Shown piece by piece: positions 47,715 through 57,911 of a stretch of DNA of 64,000 nucleotides. A program made the translations under genes and the position numbers. The stretch's first letter is position 1. Each line of letters opens with the position of its first letter. This DNA is from Acidovorax carolinensis (GTDB lineage: Bacteria > Pseudomonadota > Gammaproteobacteria > Burkholderiales > Burkholderiaceae_C): NCBI RefSeq assembly GCF_002157145.1, contig NZ_CP021361.1, positions 2,287,001 through 2,351,000 on the forward strand. Direction: 5' to 3'. The notes beneath the pieces are model-generated. The model was not told where the DNA came from, searched no databases, and was given only the letters and a program-made list of their open reading frames with translations.

Positions 47715-48386
47715 CTACCACTTGCCGCGGTTGGGCTGGCGGCGGCGCACTGCGGCGGCAATGGTTTCCGCCGTCTCCTTGCGACTGACCCGCAGCGCAA
47801 AGTCACTGGCGGTCAGCCCCAGCTGGTTTTTCAGCGATGGATCTGCACCCTCGTCCAGCAACAACTGCACTGCGTCGCTGGTGCCATATTGCGCCGCCAT
47901 CATCAAGGGCGTCGTGCCGTTGGGCGACGCCGCATCGATGTAGGCATGGTTCTCCAGCAACAGGGCGATGATGCGCGTGTGCTCGGGTGTGGTGCCCGAC
48001 GCGGCATAGTGCAGGGCCGTCCAGCCCGGCTTGTTCACATCGGCATCCCGCGCAATCAAGGCCTTGACGGCCTCGATGTGGCCCTTGATGGCTGCCAGCA
48101 TGAGCGGACTTTCGTCCTGCGCGTTGCGTGCCTCCACATTCAACTGCCGCGCCCCCATGAGTGCGTCAAAGGCCTTGCGGGAATCGAGCTGCAAGGCCAT
48201 CGCTAACCCGACCTGCCCCCTGGGGTCGCGCGTATTCGGGTCAAAACCGCGCCGCAGCAGCGCTGCAATCGCGGCGCCATCATCGCGCCGGATGGCGGTG
48301 AAGAAATCATCGTAGGAGCCTGCGCGCGCCATCGCGCTCGCAGCCACCAGCGCCAGGGCCAGCACGGAACGGCGTTGCAGACTCAT
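47715..48386 (-). CDS. ankyrin-repeat periplasmic protein
   Basis: 223 aa. Signal peptide ending near AMARAG, then about four ankyrin repeats ([65 protein letters not shown]). Exported ankyrin proteins of this kind are common beside tatD in this family; function unknown. Its ATG overlaps the tatD stop, so it is translated as part of the pilZ-tatD unit. Confidence 0.88.
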   Translation of the reverse strand: MSLQRRSVLALALVAASAMARAGSYDDFFTAIRRDDGAAIAALLRRGFDPNTRDPRGQVGLAMALQLDSRKAFDALMGARQLNVEARNAQDESPLMLAAIKGHIEAVKALIARDADVNKPGWTALHYAASGTTPEHTRIIALLLENHAYIDAASPNGTTPLMMAAQYGTSDAVQLLLDEGADPSLKNQLGLTASDFALRVSRKETAETIAAAVRRRQPNRGKW

Positions 48387-49189
48387 GCCACCACTCCCTT
48401 GAACAACGTCTCGAAATTGCGGCTGGTGGCCTGGGCCACCACGTCCACCTCGATGCCCCGCGTCAGCGCGATTTGCCGCGCCACCAGGGGCACATACGAC
48501 GGGTTATTTGTCTTGCCGCGATAAGGCACAGGCGCAAGATACGGGCTGTCGGTTTCGATCAGCATACGATCCAGGGGAACATAGGCCGCCACATCGCGCA
48601 ATTCCTGCGCACTCTTGAACGTGACGATGCCCGAGAACGAGATGTAGTAACCCAGGTCGAGCGCAGCGCGCGCCACCTGCATCGACTCGGTAAAGCAGTG
48701 AAACACGCCGCCTGCCAGATTGCCGGCACCATCTTCGCCCTCTTCGCGCAGGATGGCCAGGGTGTCATCCGAGGCGCTGCGGGTGTGAATGACCAGGGGC
48801 TTGCCGCAGGCCCGCGCAGCGCGGATATGCGTGCGAAAGCGCTCGCGCTGCCATTCCAGGTCGGCAATGCTGCGGCCGCCCTTGCGGTCCTCCATGCCGT
48901 AATAGTCCAGGCCCGTTTCGCCAATGGCCACCACGCGGGGCAACGCAGCGCGGTCCAGCAGATCCTGCACCGATGGCTCGGTCACACCCTCGTTGTCGGG
49001 ATGCACGCCCACCGTGCTCCAGAAGTTGTCATGGGCCAGCGCGAGGGCATGCACACCATCGAATTCCTCCATCGTGGTGCAAATGCACAAGGCACGGTCC
49101 ACCTGGGCGTCGGACATGGCCTGGCGGATGACGGGTAACTGACTGAGCAGTTCCGGAAAGCTGAGGTGACAGTGGGAATCGGTAAACAT
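48383..49189 (-). CDS. tatD: TatD-family metal-dependent DNase
   Basis: 268 aa. TIM-barrel hydrolase: [12 protein letters not shown] metal site, [41 protein letters not shown] and [15 protein letters not shown]. Members act as 3'-5' exonucleases. Overlaps the ankyrin gene start by 4 bp and follows pilZ after about 60 bp. Confidence 0.93.
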   Translation of the reverse strand: MFTDSHCHLSFPELLSQLPVIRQAMSDAQVDRALCICTTMEEFDGVHALALAHDNFWSTVGVHPDNEGVTEPSVQDLLDRAALPRVVAIGETGLDYYGMEDRKGGRSIADLEWQRERFRTHIRAARACGKPLVIHTRSASDDTLAILREEGEDGAGNLAGGVFHCFTESMQVARAALDLGYYISFSGIVTFKSAQELRDVAAYVPLDRMLIETDSPYLAPVPYRGKTNNPSYVPLVARQIALTRGIEVDVVAQATSRNFETLFKGVVA

Positions 49190-49251
49190 GCGGTTTCAAA
49201 ACAAAAAAGCCGACCAGCCAGCGCGGGTCGGCACAGGATCACACCAGGCAA

Positions 49252-49611
49252 TCAGATGGTTTGCGTGGGACGCTCCGAACCGAGGGCCGTGCCCAGCAGT
49301 TCCTCGATCTTGGCCTTGAGCTGGCGCGATTTCTCGTCCTTGGGGAACTGGATGCCAACCCCCTGCGTGCGGTTGCCGGCTGCGCGCGGCGGGGTGACCC
49401 ATGCCACACGCCCGGCCACCGGATAGCGCTGTGTATCGTCGGGCAGGGTCAGCAGCACATACACATCGTCACCCAGTTTGTAGTCGCGCGGCGTGGGAAC
49501 AAAAATGCCCCCTTCCACAAAAAAGGGAATGTAGGCCGCGTACAAGGCGGCCTTCTCCTTGATGGCCAGCTGCATGACACTGGGACGGGGCGCTGTGGAT
49601 GGACTGCTCAT
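49252..49611 (-). CDS. pilZ: PilZ-domain protein, type IV pilus assembly
   Basis: 119 aa from MSSPSTAPRP. Matches the original PilZ group: short, with YIPFFVEGGIFVPTPRDYKLGDDVYVLLTLPDD and GRVAWVTPPRAAGNRTQGVGIQF. The RxxxR c-di-GMP motif is absent, as in Xanthomonas and Pseudomonas PilZ, which work through PilB/FimX rather than by binding the nucleotide. Conserved place between holB and tatD. Confidence 0.9.
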   Translation of the reverse strand: MSSPSTAPRPSVMQLAIKEKAALYAAYIPFFVEGGIFVPTPRDYKLGDDVYVLLTLPDDTQRYPVAGRVAWVTPPRAAGNRTQGVGIQFPKDEKSRQLKAKIEELLGTALGSERPTQTI

Positions 49612-49627
49612 GGTGATGGCTACTACT

Positions 49628-50634
49628 TCAGTGCCTTGAGTGTAGGGTGTTTCGCGCCTGGGCCACAAGCGCCTCCAGCATCAGGCCGGCATTGAACGGA
49701 TGGTCGGCCGTGCGTGCAGCTTTGGCCAGGGCGCGCGACCAGCGCGTAAGAGCCCCCAGCGGTGGCGGCTTGGGCAGGTCGCCCGGCGCGAAATAGCGAG
49801 GTGCCGCACCCACGCAGGCAGCCAGCAGGTCATGGCACAGCTTCTGCAGGGCGTCTATCGCCTGGGCGGGCGCCCAATCGCCCAGCGCCGCCACGTCGCC
49901 GCGCGCCATGGCCTGGGGCAGTGCCGCCCAGGCCTGTGGGCTGCGTCCAGACCGTGCGAGCGCCAGGGCGTCGTCCGGCCGGCCGCCGGCGGCGCGCAGG
50001 TGTGCCGCTGCGGCCGCTGGCTCCACCCCCTGCCCGTTCAGCCACTGCAGCATCTCGGCCTCGGCGGGCCAGACCATGGTGTGGCCCAGGCAGCGACTGC
50101 GAATGGTGGGCAGCAGCTGGTGCGCCGCTTCGCTGGCCAGCACAAAGCGCACATCGCCGGGCGGCTCCTCCAGGGTCTTGAGGAGCGCATTGGCCGTGAT
50201 GTGGTTCATCTGCTCCGCCGGATAGACCAGCACCGCCTTGCCCCGCCCCCGGCCGGACGTACGCTGGGCAAACTCCACCGCATCGCGCATGGCCTCCACG
50301 CGGATCTCGCGGCTGGGCTTGCGCTTCTTGTCGTCGATGTCGGCCTGGGCCTTTTCTGACAGAGGCCAGCCCAGCGCCATCATCTGCACCTCAGGCATCA
50401 GCACGCACAGGTCGGCATGGGTGCGCACATCGATGGCGTGGCAGCTGCCGCACCGGCCGCATGCGCCCTGGGGCGTGGGGGCATCGCACAGCCAAGCGCG
50501 CACGAGCTCCATGCCCAGTGCGTACTGGCCCAGCCCGAGGGGCCTTGCAGCAGCCAGGCATGGCCGCGCTGGGCCAGCAAGCTGCTGCGCTGTGCGGCAA
50601 TCCAGGGCGCAAGGGCAGCGACCCTCTCGCTCAT
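49628..50634 (-). pseudogene. holB: DNA polymerase III subunit delta', frame interrupted by one missing base
   Basis: Clamp-loader subunit, normally essential. The start at 50634 ([15 protein letters not shown]) runs in one frame to LLQGPSGW; from LGQYALGMELVRAWLCD onward it is in another. One extra G in the GGG run at 50534-50536 gives LLQGPSGLGQYALG, the usual sequence. Zinc-site Cys residues (CGRCGSC) and LIKTLEEPPGD-like sensor I region (ALLKTLEEPPGDVRF) are intact. Because the gene is essential, an error in the sequence is by far the better explanation. Overlaps tmk at one end. Confidence 0.88.
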
Positions 50635-51308
50635 TGCGGGCCTCCCTGGCTGGCCACCATGATCGCCAGCCACCCCTTGCGCACGAACACGCTGGTGAGC
50701 TGCTGCCATACGCGGTGGCGGTCCTGCGCGGCGTCCAGCCGTGCAAAGCGCTGGGGCGCTGCGGCGGCCCGGTCGGCATAGCCCTGGGCCACGCGGCGGA
50801 AGAACTCCACGGGCTGCGCCTCAAAACGGTCGGGAACACGGGCACCGGCCAGGCGCTCGGCGGCGACCTCGGGCGCGAGATCAAACCAGACGGTCAAATC
50901 AGGTTCACGCATCAAATCGGCATCAGGCGCAAGCCCAGTCTGCGCCAGTCGCTCCAAAGTTGATAGCACATCCAGATCAAAACCCCGCCCTGCCCCCTGG
51001 TAGGCAAAGGTCGCGTCGGTGAAACGGTCGCACAGCACCACATCGCCCCGCGCCAGGGCGGGCTCGATGACATTGCGCAAGTGGTCGCGACGCGCGGCAA
51101 AAATCAGCAGGGACTCGGTGAGCGCATCCATGGGGTCGTTCAGCACCATCTCGCGCAGCTTTTCGGCCAGCGGGGTACCCCCCGGCTCACGGCTCACGGT
51201 GACCGCGCGCCCTTGGGCGCGGAACGCCGCCGCCAGGCCCTCGATGTGCGAGGACTTGCCCGCACCGTCGATGCCTTCAAAGGTAATGAACAGACCGGGT
51301 CGTAACAT
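50631..51308 (-). CDS. tmk: thymidylate kinase
   Basis: 225 aa from [12 protein letters not shown]. Phosphorylates dTMP to dTDP. P-loop GIDGAGKSS, DRx motif [16 protein letters not shown] and the LID region ([17 protein letters not shown]). Stop overlaps the holB start; 46 bp after mltG. Part of the mltG-tmk-holB-pilZ-tatD string. Confidence 0.95.
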   Translation of the reverse strand: MLRPGLFITFEGIDGAGKSSHIEGLAAAFRAQGRAVTVSREPGGTPLAEKLREMVLNDPMDALTESLLIFAARRDHLRNVIEPALARGDVVLCDRFTDATFAYQGAGRGFDLDVLSTLERLAQTGLAPDADLMREPDLTVWFDLAPEVAAERLAGARVPDRFEAQPVEFFRRVAQGYADRAAAAPQRFARLDAAQDRHRVWQQLTSVFVRKGWLAIMVASQGGPQ

Positions 51309-51354
51309 GGAATCCTTGGTTGAATCGGGACGCGGTGGCGCGCACAGAGGCCGC

Positions 51355-52383
51355 TCATTGCCCCCGCTGGTAGCGATTGACGGCGCGGTTGTGCTCGTCC
51401 AGCGACGCGCTGAAATGGCTGGTGCCATCGCCCTTGGCCACAAAGTACAGGGCGCGTGTGGGGTCGGGCTGCACGGCGGCCAGCAGCGAGGCCTTGCCGG
51501 GCATGGCAATCGGCGTGGGCGGCAGGCCCGCACGGGTGTAGGTGTTCCAGGGCGTGTCGGTCTGCAGGTCGCGGCGGCGCAGGTTGCCGTCAAACTTCTC
51601 GCCCAGGCCATAGATCACCGTGGGGTCGGTCTGCAGCAGCATGCCCACGCGCAGGCGGTTGGTGAACACACCCGCGATCTGGCCGCGGTCGCTGGCCTTG
51701 CCGGTTTCCTTTTCGACGATGCTGGCCAGAATAAGGGCTTGGTCGGCCGACTTGAGCGGGGTATCGGCAGCGCGCTGCGCCCAGGCGGCTTCGAGGCGGC
51801 GATCCATGGCGTGCAGAGCCCTGCGCAGCAGGGCGATGTCACTCGACCCCTTGGCATAGGTGTAGGTATCCGGAAAAAACCGCCCCTCGGGCGCCACGCC
51901 GGGTCGGCCCAGTTGGGCCATCAGGGCTTCGTCAGTCAGGGTGGCGGCGTCGTGCCTGAGCTGCTCCTCCCTGGCCAGCGCCTGGCGCACCTGGCGCCAG
52001 TTCCAGCCCTCCACCAGCGTGAGTGCGCGCAACGCCTCCTCGCCCCGTGCCAGCTTGCGCAGCAAACCGATCGGCGTCGTGCCCGGCGGGATTTCGTAGT
52101 TGCCCGCCTTGATGGCACGGTCCTGCCCCGAAAAACGGAACCAGGCATACAGCAGGCGGGCGTCGGTATTCACCCCCGCCGCCACCACATCGCGGGCCAC
52201 ACCGCGCGGTGTGGTGCCGGGTTCGATGGCAAGCTCCAGCGCCTGCGTGCCAGCGCCAGTCATTTGCAAAGGCTGGTGCAGCCACCAATAGGCCGCACCG
52301 CCCAGTGCGATCACCACCAACACGATCAAAGCCAGTAAACGTCGCACAACCCTGCTGCCTGTAAGAATGGGAGCGGGCATCAT
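51355..52383 (-). CDS. mltG: endolytic transglycosylase MltG
   Basis: 342 aa as drawn; a GTG at 52347 with AGCAGGG upstream would give [12 protein letters not shown] and leave more room from ygfZ. Inner-membrane enzyme that cuts nascent glycan strands. One N-terminal TM (residues about 15-35), a LysM-like region ([20 protein letters not shown]), and the catalytic YceG domain with [18 protein letters not shown] (active Glu) and [12 protein letters not shown]. Confidence 0.93.
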   Translation of the reverse strand: MMPAPILTGSRVVRRLLALIVLVVIALGGAAYWWLHQPLQMTGAGTQALELAIEPGTTPRGVARDVVAAGVNTDARLLYAWFRFSGQDRAIKAGNYEIPPGTTPIGLLRKLARGEEALRALTLVEGWNWRQVRQALAREEQLRHDAATLTDEALMAQLGRPGVAPEGRFFPDTYTYAKGSSDIALLRRALHAMDRRLEAAWAQRAADTPLKSADQALILASIVEKETGKASDRGQIAGVFTNRLRVGMLLQTDPTVIYGLGEKFDGNLRRRDLQTDTPWNTYTRAGLPPTPIAMPGKASLLAAVQPDPTRALYFVAKGDGTSHFSASLDEHNRAVNRYQRGQ

Positions 52384-52392
52384 AATTCAGCG

Positions 52393-53307
52393 ATGACGTA
52401 CCCCTTGAATGGCATTGCCCCCCTGTCCCATCTCGGCGTGATTCGCGTGGAAGGCGAAGACGCTGCCAAGTTCCTGCACGGCCAGCTGACCCAGGATTTC
52501 GCCCTGCTCGGCATGGACCAGGCGCGCCTGGCCGCCTTTTTGTCGGCCAAGGGCCGCATGCAGGCCAGCTTCATCGGCTTCAAGCGCAGCGCGACCGAGG
52601 TGCTGCTCGTCTGCAGCCGCGACCTGCTGGCCCCCACGCTCAAGCGCCTGTCGATGTTTGTGTTGCGCGCCAAAGCCAAGTTGACCGACGCCACCGCGGA
52701 TTACGCGCTGTACGGCATGGTCGGAGATGCTATTAATTCAGTAGCTGTTAGCGCACAGCCCGCCTGGACCAAGGCCGATTTTGGCTCTGCCACTGTGGTG
52801 CACCTGTATCCCGCTGACGGCCAACCCCGTGCGCTCTGGGTGGCCCCCGTGTCGGAGGCGCCCCCTGCCGGCCCGACACTCGACCCGGCGCTATGGCTGT
52901 GGAGCGAGGTACGCAGCGGCGTCGCCACGCTGACCACCCCCGTGGTGGAAGCGTTTGTGCCGCAGATGCTCAACTACGAATCGGTAGGCGGAGTGAACTT
53001 CAAGAAGGGCTGCTACCCCGGACAAGAAGTGGTCGCCCGCAGCCAGTTCCGGGGCACGCTCAAGCGGCGCGCCTACATTGCACACGCCGATGCCGATGTG
53101 ACGGCAGGTGCAGATGTTTTTGCGGCCAGCGACCTCGAGCAACCCTGCGGCATCGTGGTGCAGGTGGCACACGCACCCGGTGGTGGGGTGGATGCCATCG
53201 TGTCACTGCAGATTGCCGCCACGCAAGACGCGCTGCAGGTCGGCGCCACTGACGGCGTCGCGATCACTCTGGCCCCGTTGCCCTACCCGTTGCTTGAGGA
53301 TATTTGA
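52393..53307 (+). CDS. ygfZ: tRNA-modifying / Fe-S repair folate-binding protein YgfZ
   Basis: 304 aa. Aminomethyltransferase-like folate-binding protein that supports Fe-S enzymes such as MiaB. N-terminal FLHGQLTQDFALL and AFLSAKGRMQASFI; signature KGCYPGQEVVARSQFRG near residue 205. Residues about 110-122 (GDAINSVAVSAQ) are encoded by a stretch with the AGCTATT repeat pattern (52727-52757), so a repeat unit may have inserted into the gene and been kept in frame. Its start is 9 bp from the drawn mltG start. Confidence 0.9.
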   Translation: MTYPLNGIAPLSHLGVIRVEGEDAAKFLHGQLTQDFALLGMDQARLAAFLSAKGRMQASFIGFKRSATEVLLVCSRDLLAPTLKRLSMFVLRAKAKLTDATADYALYGMVGDAINSVAVSAQPAWTKADFGSATVVHLYPADGQPRALWVAPVSEAPPAGPTLDPALWLWSEVRSGVATLTTPVVEAFVPQMLNYESVGGVNFKKGCYPGQEVVARSQFRGTLKRRAYIAHADADVTAGADVFAASDLEQPCGIVVQVAHAPGGGVDAIVSLQIAATQDALQVGATDGVAITLAPLPYPLLEDI

Positions 53308-53392
53308 GGGGATAGCGGGAACAAGGGAACACCATGGGGGCCGCCCAACGGCCGAGCCAATGCAGGCGTGTCCCCTGCCCTGCCCGCCGCGC

Positions 53393-53926
53393 TCAGAGGG
53401 CCTTCTTGACCAGCCCGCCCCTGAACAGGTAAGGCAACCGGGGCCCGCGTCCCTGGGCGGCGCCACCCTTGTCTTCCACGCTGATGGCCAGCTCCTGCAC
53501 CCCCGCCAATGCGGCGGCCGAAGCGGGCAGTTGCAGTGTCTTGTAGGTGCTGGTGATCACGCCCAGGGAGCGCGGTGGTTTGTCGCCATCGAGCGCCCAC
53601 AGCTGCATGCTGTCCTCCCGCCCTTCGCGCACCTCGTTCAGGCGCTGCAGTTGCAGCACGCTGCCCTGCACGTCGGCCGTCACCAGCAGGGCCGGCAATT
53701 GCTTGTCGTCCAGCAGCACAGACAGGTACTGCACCTGGGCCACCGTGGTCACCTTGGCCTGAAGGTGCGCGATCTGGGCCTTGAGTTGTTCGACCATGCT
53801 TGCACTGGCTGCCCAGGCGATGAGCAGGACCACCATCAGAAAAATGGCCAGGGCGCGCCACCAGGCGCTGACTCCGCTGCGAGCCGGTGCGGAGGGTGGC
53901 GGTGTGATCGAGGGGGTGTCGGGCAT
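53393..53926 (-). CDS. RskA-like membrane protein lacking the anti-sigma zinc domain
   Basis: 177 aa. One TM segment (residues about 25-45), short coiled coil (VEQLKAQIAHLQAKV), then a periplasmic domain like the C-terminal part of anti-sigma-K factors: MQLWALDGDKPPRSLGVI, then ALAGVQELAISVEDKGGA. The usual N-terminal ASD/zinc finger is replaced by 24 Pro/Ser-rich residues, and no sigma factor gene is nearby. It cannot be a normal anti-sigma factor; role unknown. Confidence 0.65.
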   Translation of the reverse strand: MPDTPSITPPPSAPARSGVSAWWRALAIFLMVVLLIAWAASASMVEQLKAQIAHLQAKVTTVAQVQYLSVLLDDKQLPALLVTADVQGSVLQLQRLNEVREGREDSMQLWALDGDKPPRSLGVITSTYKTLQLPASAAALAGVQELAISVEDKGGAAQGRGPRLPYLFRGGLVKKAL

Positions 53927-54080
53927 GTCGGAATCCGTGGAAGCAGCAATCGATCGGGAGTATGCCCTTGCCCATCAACGGCTGGCACGTACCGGCATGC
54001 CTGCCCGGCGCCTCGGTCGCGATCGCCATCTGCCGCAGTTTCCGTGTGATGATCCGGCCAGCAACGTGAATGGAAACACC

Positions 54081-55523
54081 ATGGCCTCCCCCACCGACAA
54101 CATCAGCATGGCACTTTTTTGCGACTTCGAGAATGTCGCACTCGGAGTACGCGACGCCAAGTACGAAAAATTCGATATCAAGCCGGTTCTTGAACGCCTT
54201 CTGCTCAAGGGCTCCATTGTGGTCAAGAAAGCCTATTGCGACTGGGACCGCTACAAGGGCTTCAAGGCCACCATGCATGAAGCCAATTTTGAGCTGATCG
54301 AAATTCCCCACGTACGCCAGTCGGGCAAGAACTCGGCCGACATCCGCCTGGTGGTGGACGCGCTGGACCTGTGCTACACCAAGTCGCACGTCAATACTTT
54401 CGTGATCATCAGCGGCGACTCGGACTTTTCTCCGCTGGTTTCCAAGCTGCGCGAAAACGCCAAGCAGGTGATCGGCGTGGGCGTCAAGCAGTCCACCTCG
54501 GACCTGCTGATTGCCAATTGCGACGAATTCATTTTTTACGACGACCTGGTGCGCGAGAGCCAACGCGCGCAAGCCCGGCGCCAGCCAGCCGATGCGCCAC
54601 CCCAGGCCCGGCGCTCGCCCGAGGAAGAGCGCAACCGCAAGGAGGCGCAGGAGTCGCGCCGCACCCAGGGCATCGAGCTGGCCGTGGAGACCTTTGATGC
54701 ATTGGTCTCCGAGCGCGGCGACAGCGGCAAGATCTGGGCTTCTGTGCTCAAGGAAGCGATCAAGCGCCGCAAGCCCGATTTCAGCGAAACCTATTACGGC
54801 TTCCGGGCCTTTGGCAACCTGCTGGAAGAAGCCCAGGAGCGCGGCCTGCTGGAGTTTGGCCGCGACGAAAAATCGGGCGCCTACGTGTTTCGCAGCCACG
54901 GCATTGGCGGCGGCGCTGCCCCTGTGCGGCCCGAAGCGACGGCCGACCGGCCCGCCACCAGCTACTTCCGGCACGACGCCCCCCAATCCGGCAGAGAACC
55001 CGGTGCTGACAGCCATGGGCCGCGCCAGCGGGGACGCGGCGGCCGGTCCCGGTACGCATCGGAATCCGTTCCACGCGAACTGCCGCCAACCGTGCAGACC
55101 AGCGCGGAGGATCTCGCGAACGACGACGTACCCGTCAACGAACCGCATCGCGGCAACGACGCCCACCACGGCTTGCACGAACCGGTCGATGCGCCGCAGG
55201 AAAGGCCGATGGGCAGCTATTTCCGGCAGCAACCCCCTGCCGCAGAGCCGCCTGCCGAGATGACAGAACCCGCGCCCCCTGCCGAGCCGCAACCCGCGGC
55301 TGCGCGCGGCCGTGGCCGCAGCCGCAAGGCGGTGTCGTCACCCGTCGAAGTGGTCGCACCACCCGCAGCCCGCCAGGCGAAGACAATGCCGCAAGCGTCC
55401 GCCGACGCCGCCAGCGCGTTACCAGTGGCTGCCGCCGAAACGGATGTGGAGCAACCCAAAAAAGCCCCAGCCCGGCCACGCCGAGCCCGCAGCAAGCCCG
55501 CGACAGACACCGGGGCCCAATGA
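54081..55523 (+). CDS. NYN-domain RNase-like protein with LOTUS/OST-HTH domain and disordered tail
   Basis: 480 aa from MASPTDNISMALF. Residues 10-160 are a NYN (PIN-like) nuclease domain: FCDFENVA with Asp15, NSADIRLVVDALDL, and IISGDSDFSPLV. Residues about 205-280 form a LOTUS/OST-HTH domain (WASVLKEAIKRRKPDFSETYYGF). The last 200 residues are low-complexity, rich in Ala, Pro, Arg and Glu, with two copies of an SYFR motif. LabA/Limkain-type proteins bind or cut RNA. Monocistronic; the longer frame upstream is a shadow of the RskA-like gene. Confidence 0.85.
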   Translation: MASPTDNISMALFCDFENVALGVRDAKYEKFDIKPVLERLLLKGSIVVKKAYCDWDRYKGFKATMHEANFELIEIPHVRQSGKNSADIRLVVDALDLCYTKSHVNTFVIISGDSDFSPLVSKLRENAKQVIGVGVKQSTSDLLIANCDEFIFYDDLVRESQRAQARRQPADAPPQARRSPEEERNRKEAQESRRTQGIELAVETFDALVSERGDSGKIWASVLKEAIKRRKPDFSETYYGFRAFGNLLEEAQERGLLEFGRDEKSGAYVFRSHGIGGGAAPVRPEATADRPATSYFRHDAPQSGREPGADSHGPRQRGRGGRSRYASESVPRELPPTVQTSAEDLANDDVPVNEPHRGNDAHHGLHEPVDAPQERPMGSYFRQQPPAAEPPAEMTEPAPPAEPQPAAARGRGRSRKAVSSPVEVVAPPAARQAKTMPQASADAASALPVAAAETDVEQPKKAPARPRRARSKPATDTGAQ

Positions 55524-55574
55524 AGCCGCCCCGCGCGGTGCAGGCCCTCGGCGCCTGCCGCGCGTGAACGGGCC

Positions 55575-56821
55575 TCAGCCCAGGTCCTTCGCCAGCCGCA
55601 CGCCCGCAAACTGCCAGCGCGCCGTGGCCGGGAAAAAATTGCGGTAGCTGGCGCGCGCATGGCCGGGTGGCGTGGCGCACGAGCCACCCCGCAGCACATA
55701 CTGGTTCACCATGAACTTGCCGTTGTATTCGCCCACAGCGCCCTCTGCCACCCGAAAACCGGGGTATGGCGCGTAGCTCGACTGCGTCCATTGCCACACC
55801 TCGCCCGCGAGCTGCTCCAGACCGACACCCAGGGCTGCGCGGGGGTGCAGGATGTCGCTTCGGGCCTCGCCGCCTGCGGTGCCTGAGAACAAGGGTGCTG
55901 CCGCATGCTCCCACTCGGCCTCGGTGGGCAGACGCGCCCCGCCCAGCGTGCATAAGCGTCCACCTCGAAATACGACAGGTGCACCACGGGCTGCTCGGCC
56001 TGCAGGGGGCGCAGCCCGGCGAGGCTGAACTCGTGCCAGGCAGAAGCGACACGCTGCCAGTACAGGGGCTGCTCCAGCGCTTGGGTAGCGCGCCAGTCCC
56101 AGCCTTCGGCCAGCCAGTGGGCCGGATTGCGGTAGCCACCATCGTCCACAAAGGCGGCAAACTCGGCATTGGTGACGAGGCGCGACGCCAGCGCATAGGG
56201 CTGTAGATACACCCGGTGGCGGGGGCGCTCGTTGTCAAACGCAAAGCCAGCGCCCGCATGGCCCATCTCGCAAAGCCCACCGGCAAACGCATGCCAGACC
56301 AGTGGCTGTGCAGCTTCACGTTCGGCGGCCGCGGGCTGGGCCGGGTGGTAGGCGGGATGCATCGGATTGCACGACAGCAGGTGCTTGATGTCGGTCAGCA
56401 GCAGCTCCTGGTGCTGCTGCTCGTGCTGCAGGCCCAACTCCACCAGCGCGCACGGCGCCGCGTCGTGCACCAGCGTGGGCAGCAGGCGCACCATGCGCGC
56501 ATCCACATCGGCCCGGTAGGCCAGCACCTCGGCCAACGCGGGGCGGGTGAGCAGGCCGCGCTGCGGCCGTGGGTGCCGGGCGCCCACGCCGTGGTAATAC
56601 GAGTTGAACAAGACACGGAACGCCGGATGAAACGGCGCAAATCCGGTCTCGTGCGCCTCCAGCACAAAGGTTTCAAAAAACCAGGTGGTGTGGGCCAGAT
56701 GCCATTTGGCCGGGCTCGCGTCGGGCATGGACTGGGCGGTGCAGTCTTCGGGTGACAGGGGCGCGGCCAGGCCCGTGGTGTGGCGGCGAATGTCGAGGTA
56801 GCGGGAAAGCAGGGAATTCAT
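55575..56821 (-). pseudogene. egtB: EgtB/OvoA-type sulfoxide synthase, interrupted by one missing base
   Basis: Non-haem iron enzyme that joins cysteine-type thiols to trimethylhistidine in ergothioneine synthesis. The N-terminal DinB-like domain has HLAHTTWFFETF and the iron ligands in HEQQHQELLL; the FGE-sulfatase-like C-terminal domain has [17 protein letters not shown] and [10 protein letters not shown]. The frame breaks at 55937-55940, where one more G would give [14 protein letters not shown]. Apart from this it is complete (about 415 aa). It lies 26 bp after egtD. Confidence 0.88.
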
Positions 56822-56847
56822 GAGCAGACAGCACTCCAGCAGATGGT

Positions 56848-57765
56848 TCAAGGACGGGCGTGCAGAACGGCAAACCAGCCCCGCTCGTCCGTCCAGGCCT
56901 GCGCACGGGAAAATCCAGCCTGGGCCAGCATGGTGGTGAACACCGCAAGGGGGTATTTGTAGCTGTTTTCCGTGTGAATGCGCTCACCCGCCGCAAAGTG
57001 GCGCTCGCCGCCCGGCCAGCGCACGCGGATGGGTGCGCTGGCCTCCAGGTGCATCTCGATGCGCGAATCCTCCTGGTTGAAAAAGGCGCGATGGCCCCAC
57101 TGTTCTTCCACAAAGTCGCTGCCAATCAGGTGGTTGATGTGCGTGAGCACATTGCGGTTGAAGGCCGCTGTCACCCCGGCTGCGTCGTCATAGGCAGCCT
57201 CCAGCACCGCCACATCCTTGGGCAGATCGATGCCGATCAGCAAGCCTCCGTCGCTGTCGACCAGGGCGCGCATGTGGCGCAACAGGTCGAGCGCGTGGGG
57301 CGGATCAAAGTTGCCGATGGACGAGCCCGGATAGAACACCAGGCGCTGGGCCCGGGGAATGTCAGCGGGCAACGCAAGGCCCTGGGTCATGTCGCCGCCG
57401 ACCGCCCGCGCGTCCAGGCCGGGTATGTCCGCGCGCAGCCGCCGCACAGCCTCGTGCAAATAGTCGACCGAAATATCCACCCCCACAAAGCAGGCAGGGC
57501 GCACCCGGTGGCACAGCGCGCGGGCCTTTTCACAACTGCCTGCGCCCAGTTCGATCACGGTGCGGACCGGGCCCAGCTGGTGGGCCATGTCGGCCGCATG
57601 CGCCTGCATCAGGGCGTTCTCGGTGCGCGTGGGGTAGTACTCGGGCAGCCGGGTGATGGCATCAAACAGTTGCGAGCCACGCTGATCGTAAAAATATTTG
57701 GGTGAAATGCGCGCAGGGCGCTGGTTCAGGCCGTCGATGATGTCGCTATGGCAGGTGGGGGGCAT
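56848..57765 (-). CDS. egtD: L-histidine N-alpha-methyltransferase
   Basis: 305 aa from MPPTCHSDIIDGL; a GTG at 57804 would add 13 residues. EgtD trimethylates histidine to hercynine with SAM, the first step of ergothioneine synthesis. Marks: RISPKYFYDQRGSQLFDAITRLPEYYPTRTE, SAM loop VIELGAGSCEKAR, and the FYPGSSIGNF and NSYKYPL segments. With egtB it makes a two-gene pathway of the type that does not need EgtA/EgtC. Confidence 0.93.
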   Translation of the reverse strand: MPPTCHSDIIDGLNQRPARISPKYFYDQRGSQLFDAITRLPEYYPTRTENALMQAHAADMAHQLGPVRTVIELGAGSCEKARALCHRVRPACFVGVDISVDYLHEAVRRLRADIPGLDARAVGGDMTQGLALPADIPRAQRLVFYPGSSIGNFDPPHALDLLRHMRALVDSDGGLLIGIDLPKDVAVLEAAYDDAAGVTAAFNRNVLTHINHLIGSDFVEEQWGHRAFFNQEDSRIEMHLEASAPIRVRWPGGERHFAAGERIHTENSYKYPLAVFTTMLAQAGFSRAQAWTDERGWFAVLHARP

Positions 57766-57911
57766 GGCGGTGGGCGTCGGGCTGCAGGAAGGAAACGATG
57801 CCACAGGCTACCCCACTGCGCTCACCCTGGGTGACAGCGTGCAACCACGGGCAGTGCAGGAATGCACCGACACGGTATTGCACCGGCCGATTTCTACCGC
57901 GATAGCTCTCC

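Noticed and set aside
53283..55292. 669-codon open frame on the - strand
   Set aside because: It is antisense to the NYN-LOTUS gene and the end of ygfZ, with no domain and Gly/Arg/Ala-rich composition typical of GC-rich shadows.
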